A stretch of DNA of 20,564 nt from CAADGU01 sp964581605 (GTDB lineage: Bacteria; Chloroflexota; Anaerolineae; Promineifilales; Promineifilaceae), in contig CAZOPF010000097.1 in NCBI GenBank assembly GCA_964581605.1, forward strand, positions 1-20,564. The letters run 5' to 3'. Below the pieces are notes generated by a model. The model was not told the origin of the DNA and searched no databases. It saw only the letters and a program-made list of their open reading frames with translations. How positions within the stretch are numbered: the first letter of the stretch is position 1; the number at the start of each line of letters is the position of its first letter. Of the stretch, positions 1-7,540 are shown one piece after another. A program made the translations under genes and the position numbers.

Positions 1-441
1 GAAATGCTGCGTCTGGCTGGCCGTCTGGCAAGTCACATCACCGAAGTTGAACATGGTGGCCAGGACGCCCCGTTTGTGGAAATTCATATCCTGCACATTC
101 ACCAGATCGGCCGAAGAGACGGTCTGGTTGAACGGAGAATTACGGGTGGAATCTATGATCCGCTGGTTGGTAAGCAGCCAGACATCATTACGATAACGGT
201 AAAATTCGACGCCAATGAAAATCAGTCCACCGGCCAGGGTAATGATGATCAGGATGTTCCATAACCATGACAACCATTCCCAGGATGCGGTGACGCCCTG
301 TAACCAGACAAGGGCAAACAGCACGATGATCTCGATGATAACGGTCAGCACAATGTCCAGAACAAGACGAGCCGGATGCCGCCGCAGTAGTTTGATCACT
401 TTTTCGTCTTTTTGTAAGGTCACGGGGTATTTTTCCGCCAT
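1..441 (-). CDS. PH-domain membrane protein, C-terminus beyond window
   Basis: The reading frame is open from the ATG at 441 to the left edge (147 codons, no stop), so only the N-terminal part is present. The start is supported by an AGGAGG Shine-Dalgarno six bases upstream. The protein starts MAEKYPVTLQKDEK and has two hydrophobic stretches, at about residues 26-48 and 57-78, separated by a short Trp-rich loop. A segment typical of bacterial PH (bPH2, YdbS/YdbT-like) domains follows: NDVWLLTNQRIID, then NVQDM and FNFGDV. Members of this family are small inner-membrane proteins with two transmembrane helices and a cytoplasmic PH fold; their role is poorly known. It diverges from the secreted-protein gene at 635. 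The family call is from pattern recognition only. A longer overlapping frame on the same strand (188-457) has no family-like composition and was discarded. Confidence 0.75.
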   Translation of the reverse strand, partial: MAEKYPVTLQKDEKVIKLLRRHPARLVLDIVLTVIIEIIVLFALVWLQGVTASWEWLSWLWNILIIITLAGGLIFIGVEFYRYRNDVWLLTNQRIIDSTRNSPFNQTVSSADLVNVQDMNFHKRGVLATMFNFGDVTCQTASQTQHF

Positions 442-634
442 GATTAACCCTCCTCATTGAATTAGTAAAAGGTATTTAATCCCTGACAGAGCCAAGTATA
501 ACAACGGCCGTAACTCCGGCAACCAACACCCTGTTATTCAATTGTGTTACCAAACCAGAAAATTAGGGCTTGTGTGTTGCCATTATTACGCTACTATCTT
601 GGCATCACATCTTATTCTAAAAGGAAAAACCCAG
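442..634. other. Divergent intergenic region
   Basis: This spacer of 193 bp must hold the promoters of two divergent genes. On the plus strand a weak sigma-70-like pair, TTGTGT at 570-575 and TACTAT at 592-597 (16-bp spacing), could serve the gene at 635, but neither box is close to consensus. An ACGGCCGT octamer lies at 504-511. I see no hairpin or RNA gene. Confidence 0.35.
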
Positions 635-2797
635 ATGCAACGCAAGCGAAGATTTATTTTGTTCCTGATGATGGTTGTTTTGTCGTTTTTACTGCCATTG
701 GTCGTGTTCGCCCAAAATAGCGGTAGTCAAGATTCTGCTGAAACGATGCAAGAACAGGCATTGGCCTGGGCGGCCGAGCAGGGGGGAATTACGTCGCTAC
801 TGCCTGTTTCTGGGTCAACGTTTTTGGGTGAGGAGTACCCGTTATTAGTTGGCGTGGATGACGCCAACACCCCAGCTTATCAGATTGCCCCCCTCACCAA
901 CATCAGCATCACTGCTTTTAGCGGCGCTCAGGTGTGGGGCGCAGCCTACGATCAGGTGAATAATCTGGTTTATTTCAACAGTGGCGCAACGCTCTATGAA
1001 TGGCCAGTTGGTGGAACGATCAACCCGTTAGGAACTATTGTTGATCCCGCAGGCGCCACTCAAAGTATGGTTGGGCTGGCTTTTTATAACGGTCAGTTGT
1101 ACGGCACGAAAAATATTGCCAATGAGGCGATTTGGGCTATTGACCCTACCACCCTCATTGCTACCGTCTATATTGATTATGCAGATGCGGATCTGGATTG
1201 TGGTGGTTTTGCCGCCGATCCGAATAATGGTACTTTCTATTGCACCAATGATGATGCCACACCGTATGGTGCTGGTTTGCTGATTATCAATCAGGATGCC
1301 AGCGTGACTCCGGTTGCCCCATATCCGGCCGGCCAGACTGATATTGATGGTCTGGCTGTGAGCGATGATGGTTTTGCTTACCTGGTTATTGACGAGCCAG
1401 GTTTTATTTACGTGTATGATTTTGCGGCCGGTGCTTACACCGCTCCGCTTACCAATCCCTGGACGACGGCGGAAGTGTTTTCGGCCGGGGCCTGGATTTG
1501 GGATCTTGTTGACCCGCCGCCAGTCATTGAGGTAAATCCGGCCGAATTGAGCCAGGTGCAGGTAACAAACAGCCAGGTGACACGCACGTTGACCATTTCC
1601 AATACCGGTGACAGTGATCTGGAGTGGACGATTGGCGAAGCAGGTTTGCCGGCTTCTCTTTTAAGCCCGGCAGGTGGTGGGGCTGTGTATTACACTGACC
1701 GTTCACTGTTTGACACGGCTTTCCCAGGACTTCCTGTAGAGGATTTTGAGGCCGGGCTTTGGGCGGATGGTGCAATTTTAGGTTGCCCAGCGCCATTTGA
1801 TGCGCTGACAAATAATGCTTGTTTTGCGTCAGGTGGTATCTTGCCGGGCGTCACTTTTCAGGATAACCCCTTAAATGAGGCAGGCGGTGGATCAGTTGAT
1901 GGTTTGGTTGGCATAGGCGCTGGCGCGTATGGGGCTATTAGCAAAAACATTGTGAGTAATACGTTTGTAGATAGTTTTGAGATTATCTTTGATCCGCCTG
2001 TCCGTACGGCCGGTATGGATCTGACTCATTATGTCTCGGATGAGATCACGGTTGATATTGCGCTTTTTGATGCCAGCGACAATCCTATTGGAACAACTAC
2101 GGCGATGGCGGGGAATGCGGGCATGTTTTGGGGTGTTTATTCGGCGACGCCGATTGGCCGCATCAATATCTTCTCGCCTTCGGCCAGTGGTGATGGCGCG
2201 GAAGGGGTTGACAATGTGGCTTTTGGCCAGATAGGCAATTGTGATCCGCCAGTGGATTTGCCCTGGGTGAGTGTGAATCCAATTACCGGCACGGTGGCTG
2301 GCGGCACGGCCGTTGACGTAGACGTAATCTTTGACAGCACCGGGCTGGCGGCGGGGGTGTATACGGGCACGTTGTGTATTAACAATAATGATCCGCTACG
2401 GCCGTTGGTGGAAGTACCCCTGACGATGACGGTGATCACCTATGGGGTGGATTTGTCTGGTAACCGGGCCGCTGCCGGGGAAGTGGGCACAACCGTTACC
2501 TATACCATCCAACTGACCAATACCGGCAGCGTGACCGACACGTTTGGCCTGACCGCAACAGGCGGGGCGTGGGCAACGACGATAAGCAGCAGCAGTGTGG
2601 CGCTGGCGGCCAGTCAAACGGTTTCATTGACGGTACAGGTGGAAGTGCCGGGTGATGCTGAGGGTGGGGATAGTAACATGACAACGGTCACGGCCGTGTC
2701 TCAAACCGATCCTGGGCAAAGTGATTCGCTGTTGTTGACGACGACGGCCGTAACCACGCAACAGTTCATTTACCTGCCGGTGATCATCAAACCATAA
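635..2797 (+). CDS. Secreted multidomain beta-rich protein with YLPVIIKP tail
   Basis: The 720-residue protein starts at the ATG at 635 (AAGGAAA at 621-627 as ribosome site), because this places a clean signal peptide at the N-terminus: RKRR, a hydrophobic core LFLMMVVLSFLLPLVV, then FAQ as the probable cleavage site near residue 27. The frame also runs upstream to 542, but that extension would mask the signal. Roughly in order: a propeller-like region (residues ~60-295, phrases such as YDQVNNLVYF); an ASH/BACON-like beta-sandwich (~300-340, TRTLTISNTGDSDLEW); a jelly-roll-like domain (~345-535); a second BACON-like domain (~540-605, WVSVNPITGTV); and a NEW3/CARDB-like domain (~610-705, VTYTIQLTNTGSVTDTFGL). 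It ends FIYLPVIIKP, a tail I associate with secreted Chloroflexota proteins. It has no catalytic motif that I recognise, so an adhesive or surface role is the best guess. Confidence 0.8.
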   Translation: MQRKRRFILFLMMVVLSFLLPLVVFAQNSGSQDSAETMQEQALAWAAEQGGITSLLPVSGSTFLGEEYPLLVGVDDANTPAYQIAPLTNISITAFSGAQVWGAAYDQVNNLVYFNSGATLYEWPVGGTINPLGTIVDPAGATQSMVGLAFYNGQLYGTKNIANEAIWAIDPTTLIATVYIDYADADLDCGGFAADPNNGTFYCTNDDATPYGAGLLIINQDASVTPVAPYPAGQTDIDGLAVSDDGFAYLVIDEPGFIYVYDFAAGAYTAPLTNPWTTAEVFSAGAWIWDLVDPPPVIEVNPAELSQVQVTNSQVTRTLTISNTGDSDLEWTIGEAGLPASLLSPAGGGAVYYTDRSLFDTAFPGLPVEDFEAGLWADGAILGCPAPFDALTNNACFASGGILPGVTFQDNPLNEAGGGSVDGLVGIGAGAYGAISKNIVSNTFVDSFEIIFDPPVRTAGMDLTHYVSDEITVDIALFDASDNPIGTTTAMAGNAGMFWGVYSATPIGRINIFSPSASGDGAEGVDNVAFGQIGNCDPPVDLPWVSVNPITGTVAGGTAVDVDVIFDSTGLAAGVYTGTLCINNNDPLRPLVEVPLTMTVITYGVDLSGNRAAAGEVGTTVTYTIQLTNTGSVTDTFGLTATGGAWATTISSSSVALAASQTVSLTVQVEVPGDAEGGDSNMTTVTAVSQTDPGQSDSLLLTTTAVTTQQFIYLPVIIKP

Positions 2798-2809
2798 CAA
2801 CAGGGTGCC

Positions 2810-2850
2810 AGAGATGGAGATTGGAGATAAAACTATTTCCAATCTCTTAT
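2810..2850 (+). terminator. Hairpin terminator built on heptamer repeats
   Basis: The segment starts 13 nt after the stop codon at 2797. Three degenerate heptamers (AGAGATG, GAGATTG, GAGATAA) occupy 2810-2830. The arm 2817-2829 pairs with 2834-2846 to give a 13-bp stem (one G-T wobble) with an AAAC loop, followed by TTATTT. The position between two same-strand genes and the T-rich tail fit a Rho-independent terminator of moderate strength. Confidence 0.6.
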
Positions 2851-2890
2851 TTCCGGCAATAAACAACTTAAAAAATGGAGTGCAGCATCA

Positions 2891-4618
2891 GTGAAAATGG
2901 AAACAGAAGTCAAATTTCGCAGCCACGAATGGTTTGGTAATCGAGATGTGTTGGGGTTTACCCACCGCAGTTGGATTAAAAATCAGGGGCATCCCGATCA
3001 GATGTTTGACGGCCGTCCCGTCATCGGCATCTGCAACACCTGGAGCGACCTGACGCCCTGTAATGCCCACTTCCGCATCCTGGCGGAAATGGTCAAACGC
3101 GGCGTCTATGAAGCCGGCGGCTACCCGCTGGAATTCCCCGTCATGTCATTGGGCGAAGTGCTGATGCGCCCCACCACCATGCTCTATCGCAATCTGGCGA
3201 GCATGGACGTGGAAGAGACGATCCGCGCCAACCCATTGGATGGTGTGGTCTTGCTGACGGGCTGTGACAAAACCACCCCCTCCACCGTCATGGGGGCGTG
3301 CAGCGTGGACATTCCCACCATTGTGCTGCCCGGCGGCCCCATGCTCAACGGCAAATATCGCGGCCGGGACATAGGCTCCGGCACCTCCGTCTGGGAATTT
3401 ACCGATGACCTGCGCAGCGGCAAAATCTCCATGGAAGATTACATGGAGGCGGAGTCGTGCATGTCCCGCTCCGACGGGCACTGCATGACCATGGGCACAG
3501 CTTCGACAATGGCCTGCATGGTGGAATCGTTGGGGCTGACGCTGCCCGGCGCGGCCGCCATCCCCGCCGCCGATTCCCGCCGCCGCCGCCTGGCCCACCT
3601 GACGGGCAACCGCATTGTGCAAATGGTGAAGGAGGATTTACGGCCGTCCCACATCCTCACCCGTGCCAATTTTGAAAACGCCATTATGGTCAATGCGGCC
3701 GTCGGCGGCTCGTCTAACTTTGTGGTGCATCTGCTGGCGATTGCCGGGCGGGTGGGGGTGGAACTGGCGCTGGCTGACTTTGACCGCCTGGGCAGCCACC
3801 TGCCGCTGCTGGTGAACTTGATGCCCTCCGGCCAATTTTTGATGGAAGATTTTTATTATGCGGGTGGTGTGCCGGTGGTGGTGCAAGAATTGGCGGAACG
3901 GCTGCACCTGGAGGCGTTGACGGTGACGGGCAAATCTATTGGGGAGAATACGGCGGGTGCGCCTTGTTACGGCCGTGACGTCATCGCCCCCTTTGAGCAG
4001 CCCATCAAACGCAATGCCGGGTTGGCCGTGTTATATGGCAATTTGTGTGAAGATGGGGCCATCATCAAACCGTCGGCGGCCACGCCCGACCTGATGAATC
4101 ATCGCGGCCGGGCGGTGGTCTTTGAGGATATTGATGATTACCACACCCGCATTGACGACCCCGACCTGGATGTGGACGCTGACTGTGTGCTGGTGCTGAA
4201 GCAGGTGGGGCCAAAGGGGTATCCGGGGATGCCAGAAGTGGGTAACTTTGGCCTGCCCGCCAAATTGCTGAAGCAGGGGGTGACGGATATGGTGCGGATT
4301 TCCGACGGCCGTATGTCTGGCACCGCCTATGGCACCGTCGTCTTGCACGTGGCCCCGGAATCAGCCATTGGCGGCACGCTGGCGCTGGTGCAAAACGGGG
4401 ACATGATTGAACTGGATGTGGACGGCCGTCGGCTGCATCTGGACGTGCCCGATGAGGAACTGGCCCGCCGCCGCGCTGCCTGGCGACCCCGCCCACCGCA
4501 CACCGAACGTGGCTACGTCAGCCTCTTTCTGGAACACGTGCAGCAAGCCAATCTGGGCGCGGATTTTGACTTTCTGGTGGGGAAATCGGGCGCGGCCGTC
4601 GCCCATGGCAATCATTGA
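2891..4618 (+). CDS. IlvD/Edd-family sugar-acid dehydratase (L-arabinonate dehydratase-like)
   Basis: The 575-residue product is full length for the family, which removes water from aldonic acids (L-arabinonate, D-xylonate, D-galactonate) to give 2-keto-3-deoxy acids, using a [2Fe-2S] cluster and Mg2+. Cluster cysteines are visible in SDLTPC (C57), TGCDKTTPS (C125) and SDGHC (C198). D126 and K127 are the usual Mg-binding pair, and SDGRMSG (S476) carries the catalytic serine region. The three-cysteine pattern and the GICNTWSDLTPCN start favour the pentonate dehydratase branch over biosynthetic IlvD, but the substrate cannot be read from sequence. The GTG at 2891 is preferred because GGAG lies 10 bases upstream; an ATG two codons later is the alternative. 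No transport or regulator gene for sugar acids is adjacent. ACGGCCGT occurs several times in frame, often as Asp-Gly-Arg codons. Confidence 0.92.
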   Translation: MKMETEVKFRSHEWFGNRDVLGFTHRSWIKNQGHPDQMFDGRPVIGICNTWSDLTPCNAHFRILAEMVKRGVYEAGGYPLEFPVMSLGEVLMRPTTMLYRNLASMDVEETIRANPLDGVVLLTGCDKTTPSTVMGACSVDIPTIVLPGGPMLNGKYRGRDIGSGTSVWEFTDDLRSGKISMEDYMEAESCMSRSDGHCMTMGTASTMACMVESLGLTLPGAAAIPAADSRRRRLAHLTGNRIVQMVKEDLRPSHILTRANFENAIMVNAAVGGSSNFVVHLLAIAGRVGVELALADFDRLGSHLPLLVNLMPSGQFLMEDFYYAGGVPVVVQELAERLHLEALTVTGKSIGENTAGAPCYGRDVIAPFEQPIKRNAGLAVLYGNLCEDGAIIKPSAATPDLMNHRGRAVVFEDIDDYHTRIDDPDLDVDADCVLVLKQVGPKGYPGMPEVGNFGLPAKLLKQGVTDMVRISDGRMSGTAYGTVVLHVAPESAIGGTLALVQNGDMIELDVDGRRLHLDVPDEELARRRAAWRPRPPHTERGYVSLFLEHVQQANLGADFDFLVGKSGAAVAHGNH

Positions 4619-4643
4619 TGCCTGATGCGTAATGCGTCGAGCG
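4616..4643 (+). repeat. Heptamer array overlapping dehydratase stop codon
   Basis: Four degenerate 7-bp units run without a gap: TGATGCC, TGATGCG, TAATGCG, TCGAGCG. The first unit begins with the TGA stop codon of the dehydratase. No matching inverted copy follows, unlike several other arrays in this window. Confidence 0.7.
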
Positions 4644-4679
4644 CACCCTGGCTCTCGGTGACAAACCGGGTTATGAGCT

Positions 4680-4770
4680 GATAAGCCAACTCCGCTTATC
4701 GCCTATACCGGCCCCCGAACCGGTGCTGGCCGGTGCTGGCTTCCCGAAAGCAAGCCAGAGAGCACCCAAA
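4680..4770 (+). terminator. Structured intergenic segment, possible terminators
   Basis: GATAAGC (4680-4686) and GCTTATC (4694-4700) form a perfect 7-bp stem with a 7-nt loop. A 10-bp unit CGGTGCTGGC is then repeated in tandem (4721-4740). GGTGCT-GGCTT (4732-4742) can pair with AAGCC and AGCACC further on (4752-4766), leaving a 4-nt bulge. Only weak T-runs follow, so termination after the dehydratase gene is plausible but unproven. The rest of the spacer up to 4878 shows nothing clear apart from the ribosome site of the next gene. Confidence 0.4.
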
Positions 4771-4878
4771 TCTAACATTTTCAACGAGCTTTGAGATATT
4801 TTCTTGTGATGCAAGTTGATTCGCGTAAGTTTTGTCAGTCCATCAGGATTGCGTAAACAAGATGGAGAAAATGTAAAG

Positions 4879-6345
4879 ATGATTGAGACTCCCGAATGGG
4901 TAAAAGATGCTGTTTTTTACCAGATATTCCCAGACCGTTTTGCCAAAAGTGATCGTGTGCCCAAAGGCCGCCTGCTCCCCTGGGACACACCCCCACCGGA
5001 TAAGGGATACCAGGGTGGCGACCTGTTGGGCGTGGTGGAGCGGCTGGATTATTTGCAGGAGTTGGGCATTACGGCTATTTACCTGAACCCCATCTTCCAA
5101 TCCGCCTGCAACCACCGCTACCACACACACGATTATTACCAGGTAGACCCGATGCTGGGGGGGAATGCCGCCCTGCGGGAATTGGTGGATGAAGCCCACA
5201 AACGCCACATGCGCCTTGTGCTGGATGGTGTCTTTAACCACGCCAGCCGGGGCTTTTTCCAGTTCAACGATATTTTGGAGCAGGGGCCGGCGTCGGCGTA
5301 TATTGACTGGTTTACGGTGGTGGATTGGCCGTTGCATCCGTATGACCAGACCAAACCGCACAATTACCTGGCCTGGGTGGGGCTGCGTGATTTACCCAAA
5401 ATCAATACGGACAATGCCCAGGCGCGGGAATTTTTGATGCAGGTGGGTGAGTATTGGGTGCGGGAGTTTGGCATTGATGGCTGGCGGCTGGATGTGGCCG
5501 CGGAAATCACCACGCCTGGTTTTTGGGAGGAGTTCCGGCAGCGGGTGAAAGCCATCAACCCGGAAACGTATATTGTGGCCGAAATCTGGCACGAGGCCAA
5601 AGAGTGGCTGCAAGGGGATATGTTTGACGCCACTATGAATTATGAATTTACCGCGCCGGTGATCGCTTTTTGTGGCGGCGACCGGGTAAGCGAGATGTTA
5701 GTCAAGGATCGGGGGTATAAGCCGTATCCGGGGATTGACGCGGCGGGCTACGGCCGTGCCATCCACCGCCTGCTTGCCCTCTATGACTGGGACGTGACTC
5801 AGGTGCAGCTTAATTCGCTGGACAGCCACGACACCGCCCGCCTGCTCTCCATTGCGCGGGGGGACAAGGACACCGTAAAACTGGGTACGCTGCTGCAAAT
5901 GACCTATCCCGGCGCGCCCTGTGTCTATTATGGCGACGAGATCGCCATTCGCGGTTCGGCCAATACCGAAGAGCGCTTCCACGACCGGGAGGCGCGCTGG
6001 ACGTTTCCCTGGCAAGACGAGAACCAGTGGGATAAGGAGATGCTGGCCTATTTCCGTGAAGTGATCGCCCTGCGCCACGCCCACCCGGCGCTGCGGCGGG
6101 GCAGTTACCATGAACTATACGCCCAGGGCGAGGTGTATGCTTTTGCCCGGAAGCTGGCGGATGAGGTGGTGGTCACGGCCGTGAACGTCTCCACCCAACC
6201 TCAAACTATCGCCATGCCAGTAAACGAGTTGTTGGTATATGGGGCAGTGTTACAGCCGATATTTGGGGAAAAAGATGAGGTGTTGGTGGGGGACGGCCGT
6301 CTCCAACTAACCCTGCCCGCCCGCTCTGGGGTTGTTCTAAAGTAA
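4879..6345 (+). CDS. GH13 alpha-glucan hydrolase, neopullulanase/cyclomaltodextrinase-like
   Basis: The 488-residue enzyme begins TPEWVKDAVFYQIFPDRF, the usual start of a neopullulanase-type TIM barrel. Conserved GH13 regions: DGVFNH (residues 116-121), DGWRLDVA with nucleophile D205, EIWHEA with acid/base E235, and DSHD with transition-state Asp318. DLPKINTDN (171-179) corresponds to the fifth conserved region typical of subfamily GH13_20. The barrel ends in a small C-terminal beta domain. There is no signal peptide and no N-terminal CBM34 domain, which many GH13_20 enzymes carry, so it probably acts in the cytoplasm on maltooligosaccharides or cyclodextrins. The start is the ATG at 4879 with GGAG at 4864-4867; a longer frame from a TTG at 4816 has no ribosome site and no family similarity. 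No sugar transporter or regulator is adjacent. Confidence 0.9.
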   Translation: MIETPEWVKDAVFYQIFPDRFAKSDRVPKGRLLPWDTPPPDKGYQGGDLLGVVERLDYLQELGITAIYLNPIFQSACNHRYHTHDYYQVDPMLGGNAALRELVDEAHKRHMRLVLDGVFNHASRGFFQFNDILEQGPASAYIDWFTVVDWPLHPYDQTKPHNYLAWVGLRDLPKINTDNAQAREFLMQVGEYWVREFGIDGWRLDVAAEITTPGFWEEFRQRVKAINPETYIVAEIWHEAKEWLQGDMFDATMNYEFTAPVIAFCGGDRVSEMLVKDRGYKPYPGIDAAGYGRAIHRLLALYDWDVTQVQLNSLDSHDTARLLSIARGDKDTVKLGTLLQMTYPGAPCVYYGDEIAIRGSANTEERFHDREARWTFPWQDENQWDKEMLAYFREVIALRHAHPALRRGSYHELYAQGEVYAFARKLADEVVVTAVNVSTQPQTIAMPVNELLVYGAVLQPIFGEKDEVLVGDGRLQLTLPARSGVVLK

Positions 6346-6394
6346 TTGGGTAATTGGGTAATTGGGTAATTGAGTAACTGGGTGATTACTCAAT
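6343..6394. repeat. TAATTGGG octamer array with hairpin between convergent genes
   Basis: Three perfect TAATTGGG units (6343-6366) and two variants (TAATTGAG, TAACTGGG, to 6382) begin on the TAA stop of the GH13 gene. ATTGAGTAA (6369-6377) pairs perfectly with TTACTCAAT (6386-6394) across an 8-nt loop. The second arm overlaps the stop codon of the convergent hydrolase gene, so the hairpin could act as a two-way terminator, though no strong T-run follows it on either strand. The same octamer forms an array at 9264-9295. Confidence 0.85.
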
Positions 6395-7379
6395 GACCCA
6401 GATAGGCAGCCAGGAACCGGGCTACCTGTCGCTCCGCCCACCAATTAAACCGGCCAGGTTGCCCTTCAGCAAAACCAACATGCCCCCCTTGCGCGGTAAT
6501 GGCTGTGGTCAGGCATGGGTTTGCTGCCAATACGTCGTAAGGTATGTCCGCAGGGTGAAACAAGGGGTCATCTAAAGCCCGAATGATCAAGGTAGGCACG
6601 GAGATAGTTGCCAGGAAACGGCCGCTGCTATTTTCCCGGTAATACTCCCATACATCGGCATAGCCATATAGGGGAACGGTCAAAGCCTCATCCAGTTCTC
6701 GAAAAGTTTCGGCCGCCAATACCTGTTCCAAATCCACCAACCCTTCTAACAACGGAGCGCGAGCCTGCATTTTCTGGCGCAATGCCCGCATAAAGTACGT
6801 GTTGTACATACGGCCGATGCTGTTTTCAATCGCTTCCATGCTGCGATCCAGGGCAAACGGTGGCGATACGGCCGCAGCGGCCGCCAGTGGACAGTTCCCC
6901 CCCTGTTCCCCCAGATACTTCAACAAGATATTTGCGCCCAACGAGAAACCCACAGCGCCAATACGCACCTGCGGAAACCAACTCTGGAGGTAATGGATGA
7001 CATGTATGAGGTCGCTGGTCTCTCCCGCATGGTAAGTATAAGGTTTTCGGTTAATCTGACCGCTGCACGAACGATAATTCATGCCCACACAGCGCACCCC
7101 GCGCCCGGCAAGTTGTCGGTAAGTTTCATAGGCGTAGCTGGAGCGCGCACTGCCCTCCAGACCATGTAACAAGATGACAAGCGGCGCGTTCTCTGGGGGT
7201 AAAACCCCGGCCACTTCTGGGAAATCGAGATCGAGAAAGTCACCATCTGGCGTATCAATACGCCAACGATGAAAGACGATACCTCCCTGGGAACGGCCGT
7301 AATGACCAGCGACTGTTTGCATATGGGAGTTGGCAATACCTCTCGCTGGTTGAAATGGTTCTAATTCAAATTGTGTCAT
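6390..7379 (-). CDS. YheT-family alpha/beta hydrolase
   Basis: The 329-residue protein opens FQPARGIANSHMQTV, the N-terminal signature of the YheT/ABHD1-3-like family (COG0429). The alpha/beta-hydrolase parts are in order: an oxyanion region LLHGLEG (residues ~70-76), the nucleophile elbow GFSLGAN with S146, the acid in ALDDPL (D270) and the catalytic histidine in GGHVGF (H299). Homologues are thought to act on lipid or small ester substrates, but the substrate is unknown here. I chose the ATG at 7379; a GTG at 7424 (AGGA nearby) would add 15 residues that do not look conserved, yet it cannot be excluded because the ATG has only a poorly spaced AGGG. The gene follows the XPB helicase on the same strand after about 150 bp and may be read with it or separately. 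Confidence 0.87.
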   Translation of the reverse strand: MTQFELEPFQPARGIANSHMQTVAGHYGRSQGGIVFHRWRIDTPDGDFLDLDFPEVAGVLPPENAPLVILLHGLEGSARSSYAYETYRQLAGRGVRCVGMNYRSCSGQINRKPYTYHAGETSDLIHVIHYLQSWFPQVRIGAVGFSLGANILLKYLGEQGGNCPLAAAAAVSPPFALDRSMEAIENSIGRMYNTYFMRALRQKMQARAPLLEGLVDLEQVLAAETFRELDEALTVPLYGYADVWEYYRENSSGRFLATISVPTLIIRALDDPLFHPADIPYDVLAANPCLTTAITAQGGHVGFAEGQPGRFNWWAERQVARFLAAYLGH

Positions 7380-7452
7380 TACCCTGATTTTGTGTAATTT
7401 TGGCGGGCAGGGCAACTTTTTCACAGCTAGCTGTCCTAAGCGAACCCTGGGA

Positions 7453-7473
7453 AATCAGCCATCACCGCTGATT
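7453..7473 (-). terminator. Short hairpin downstream of the helicase gene
   Basis: AATCAGC (7453-7459) and GCTGATT (7467-7473) form a perfect 7-bp stem with a 7-nt loop in the gap between the helicase and the hydrolase. Read on the minus strand it is followed by only two or three T's, so it is a weak terminator candidate at best. Confidence 0.35.
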
Positions 7474-7512
7474 GAGATTGGTGGCTGTTTTGCGCAAAAG
7501 CACGTTCGAGGT

Positions 7513-7540
7513 GGCTGCCAATTACCGAGAACCGCTCACC
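7513..7540. repeat. Degenerate heptamer array over the helicase stop codon
   Basis: Read on the minus strand, the units GGTGAGC, GGTTCTC, GGTAATT and GGCAGCC follow each other without gaps. The first unit contains the TGA stop codon of the XPB helicase gene (7536-7538). It is more degenerate than the other arrays, so this call depends on their presence. Confidence 0.5.

Noticed and set aside
188..457. An 89-codon minus-strand frame starting upstream of the PH-domain ATG
   Set aside because: It is rich in His, Arg and Cys, matches no family, and lies out of frame over the PH-domain gene, which has a good ribosome site and membrane helices.
2891..4618. Biosynthetic dihydroxy-acid dehydratase IlvD
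   Set aside because: The cysteine pattern SDLTPC / GCDKTTP / SDGHC and the N-terminal motif fit the aldonate dehydratase branch better, and no branched-chain amino acid gene is nearby. It is not excluded.
6343..6394. The octamer arrays (also at 9264) as a CRISPR
   Set aside because: Units of 8 bp without spacers; no cas gene in the window.
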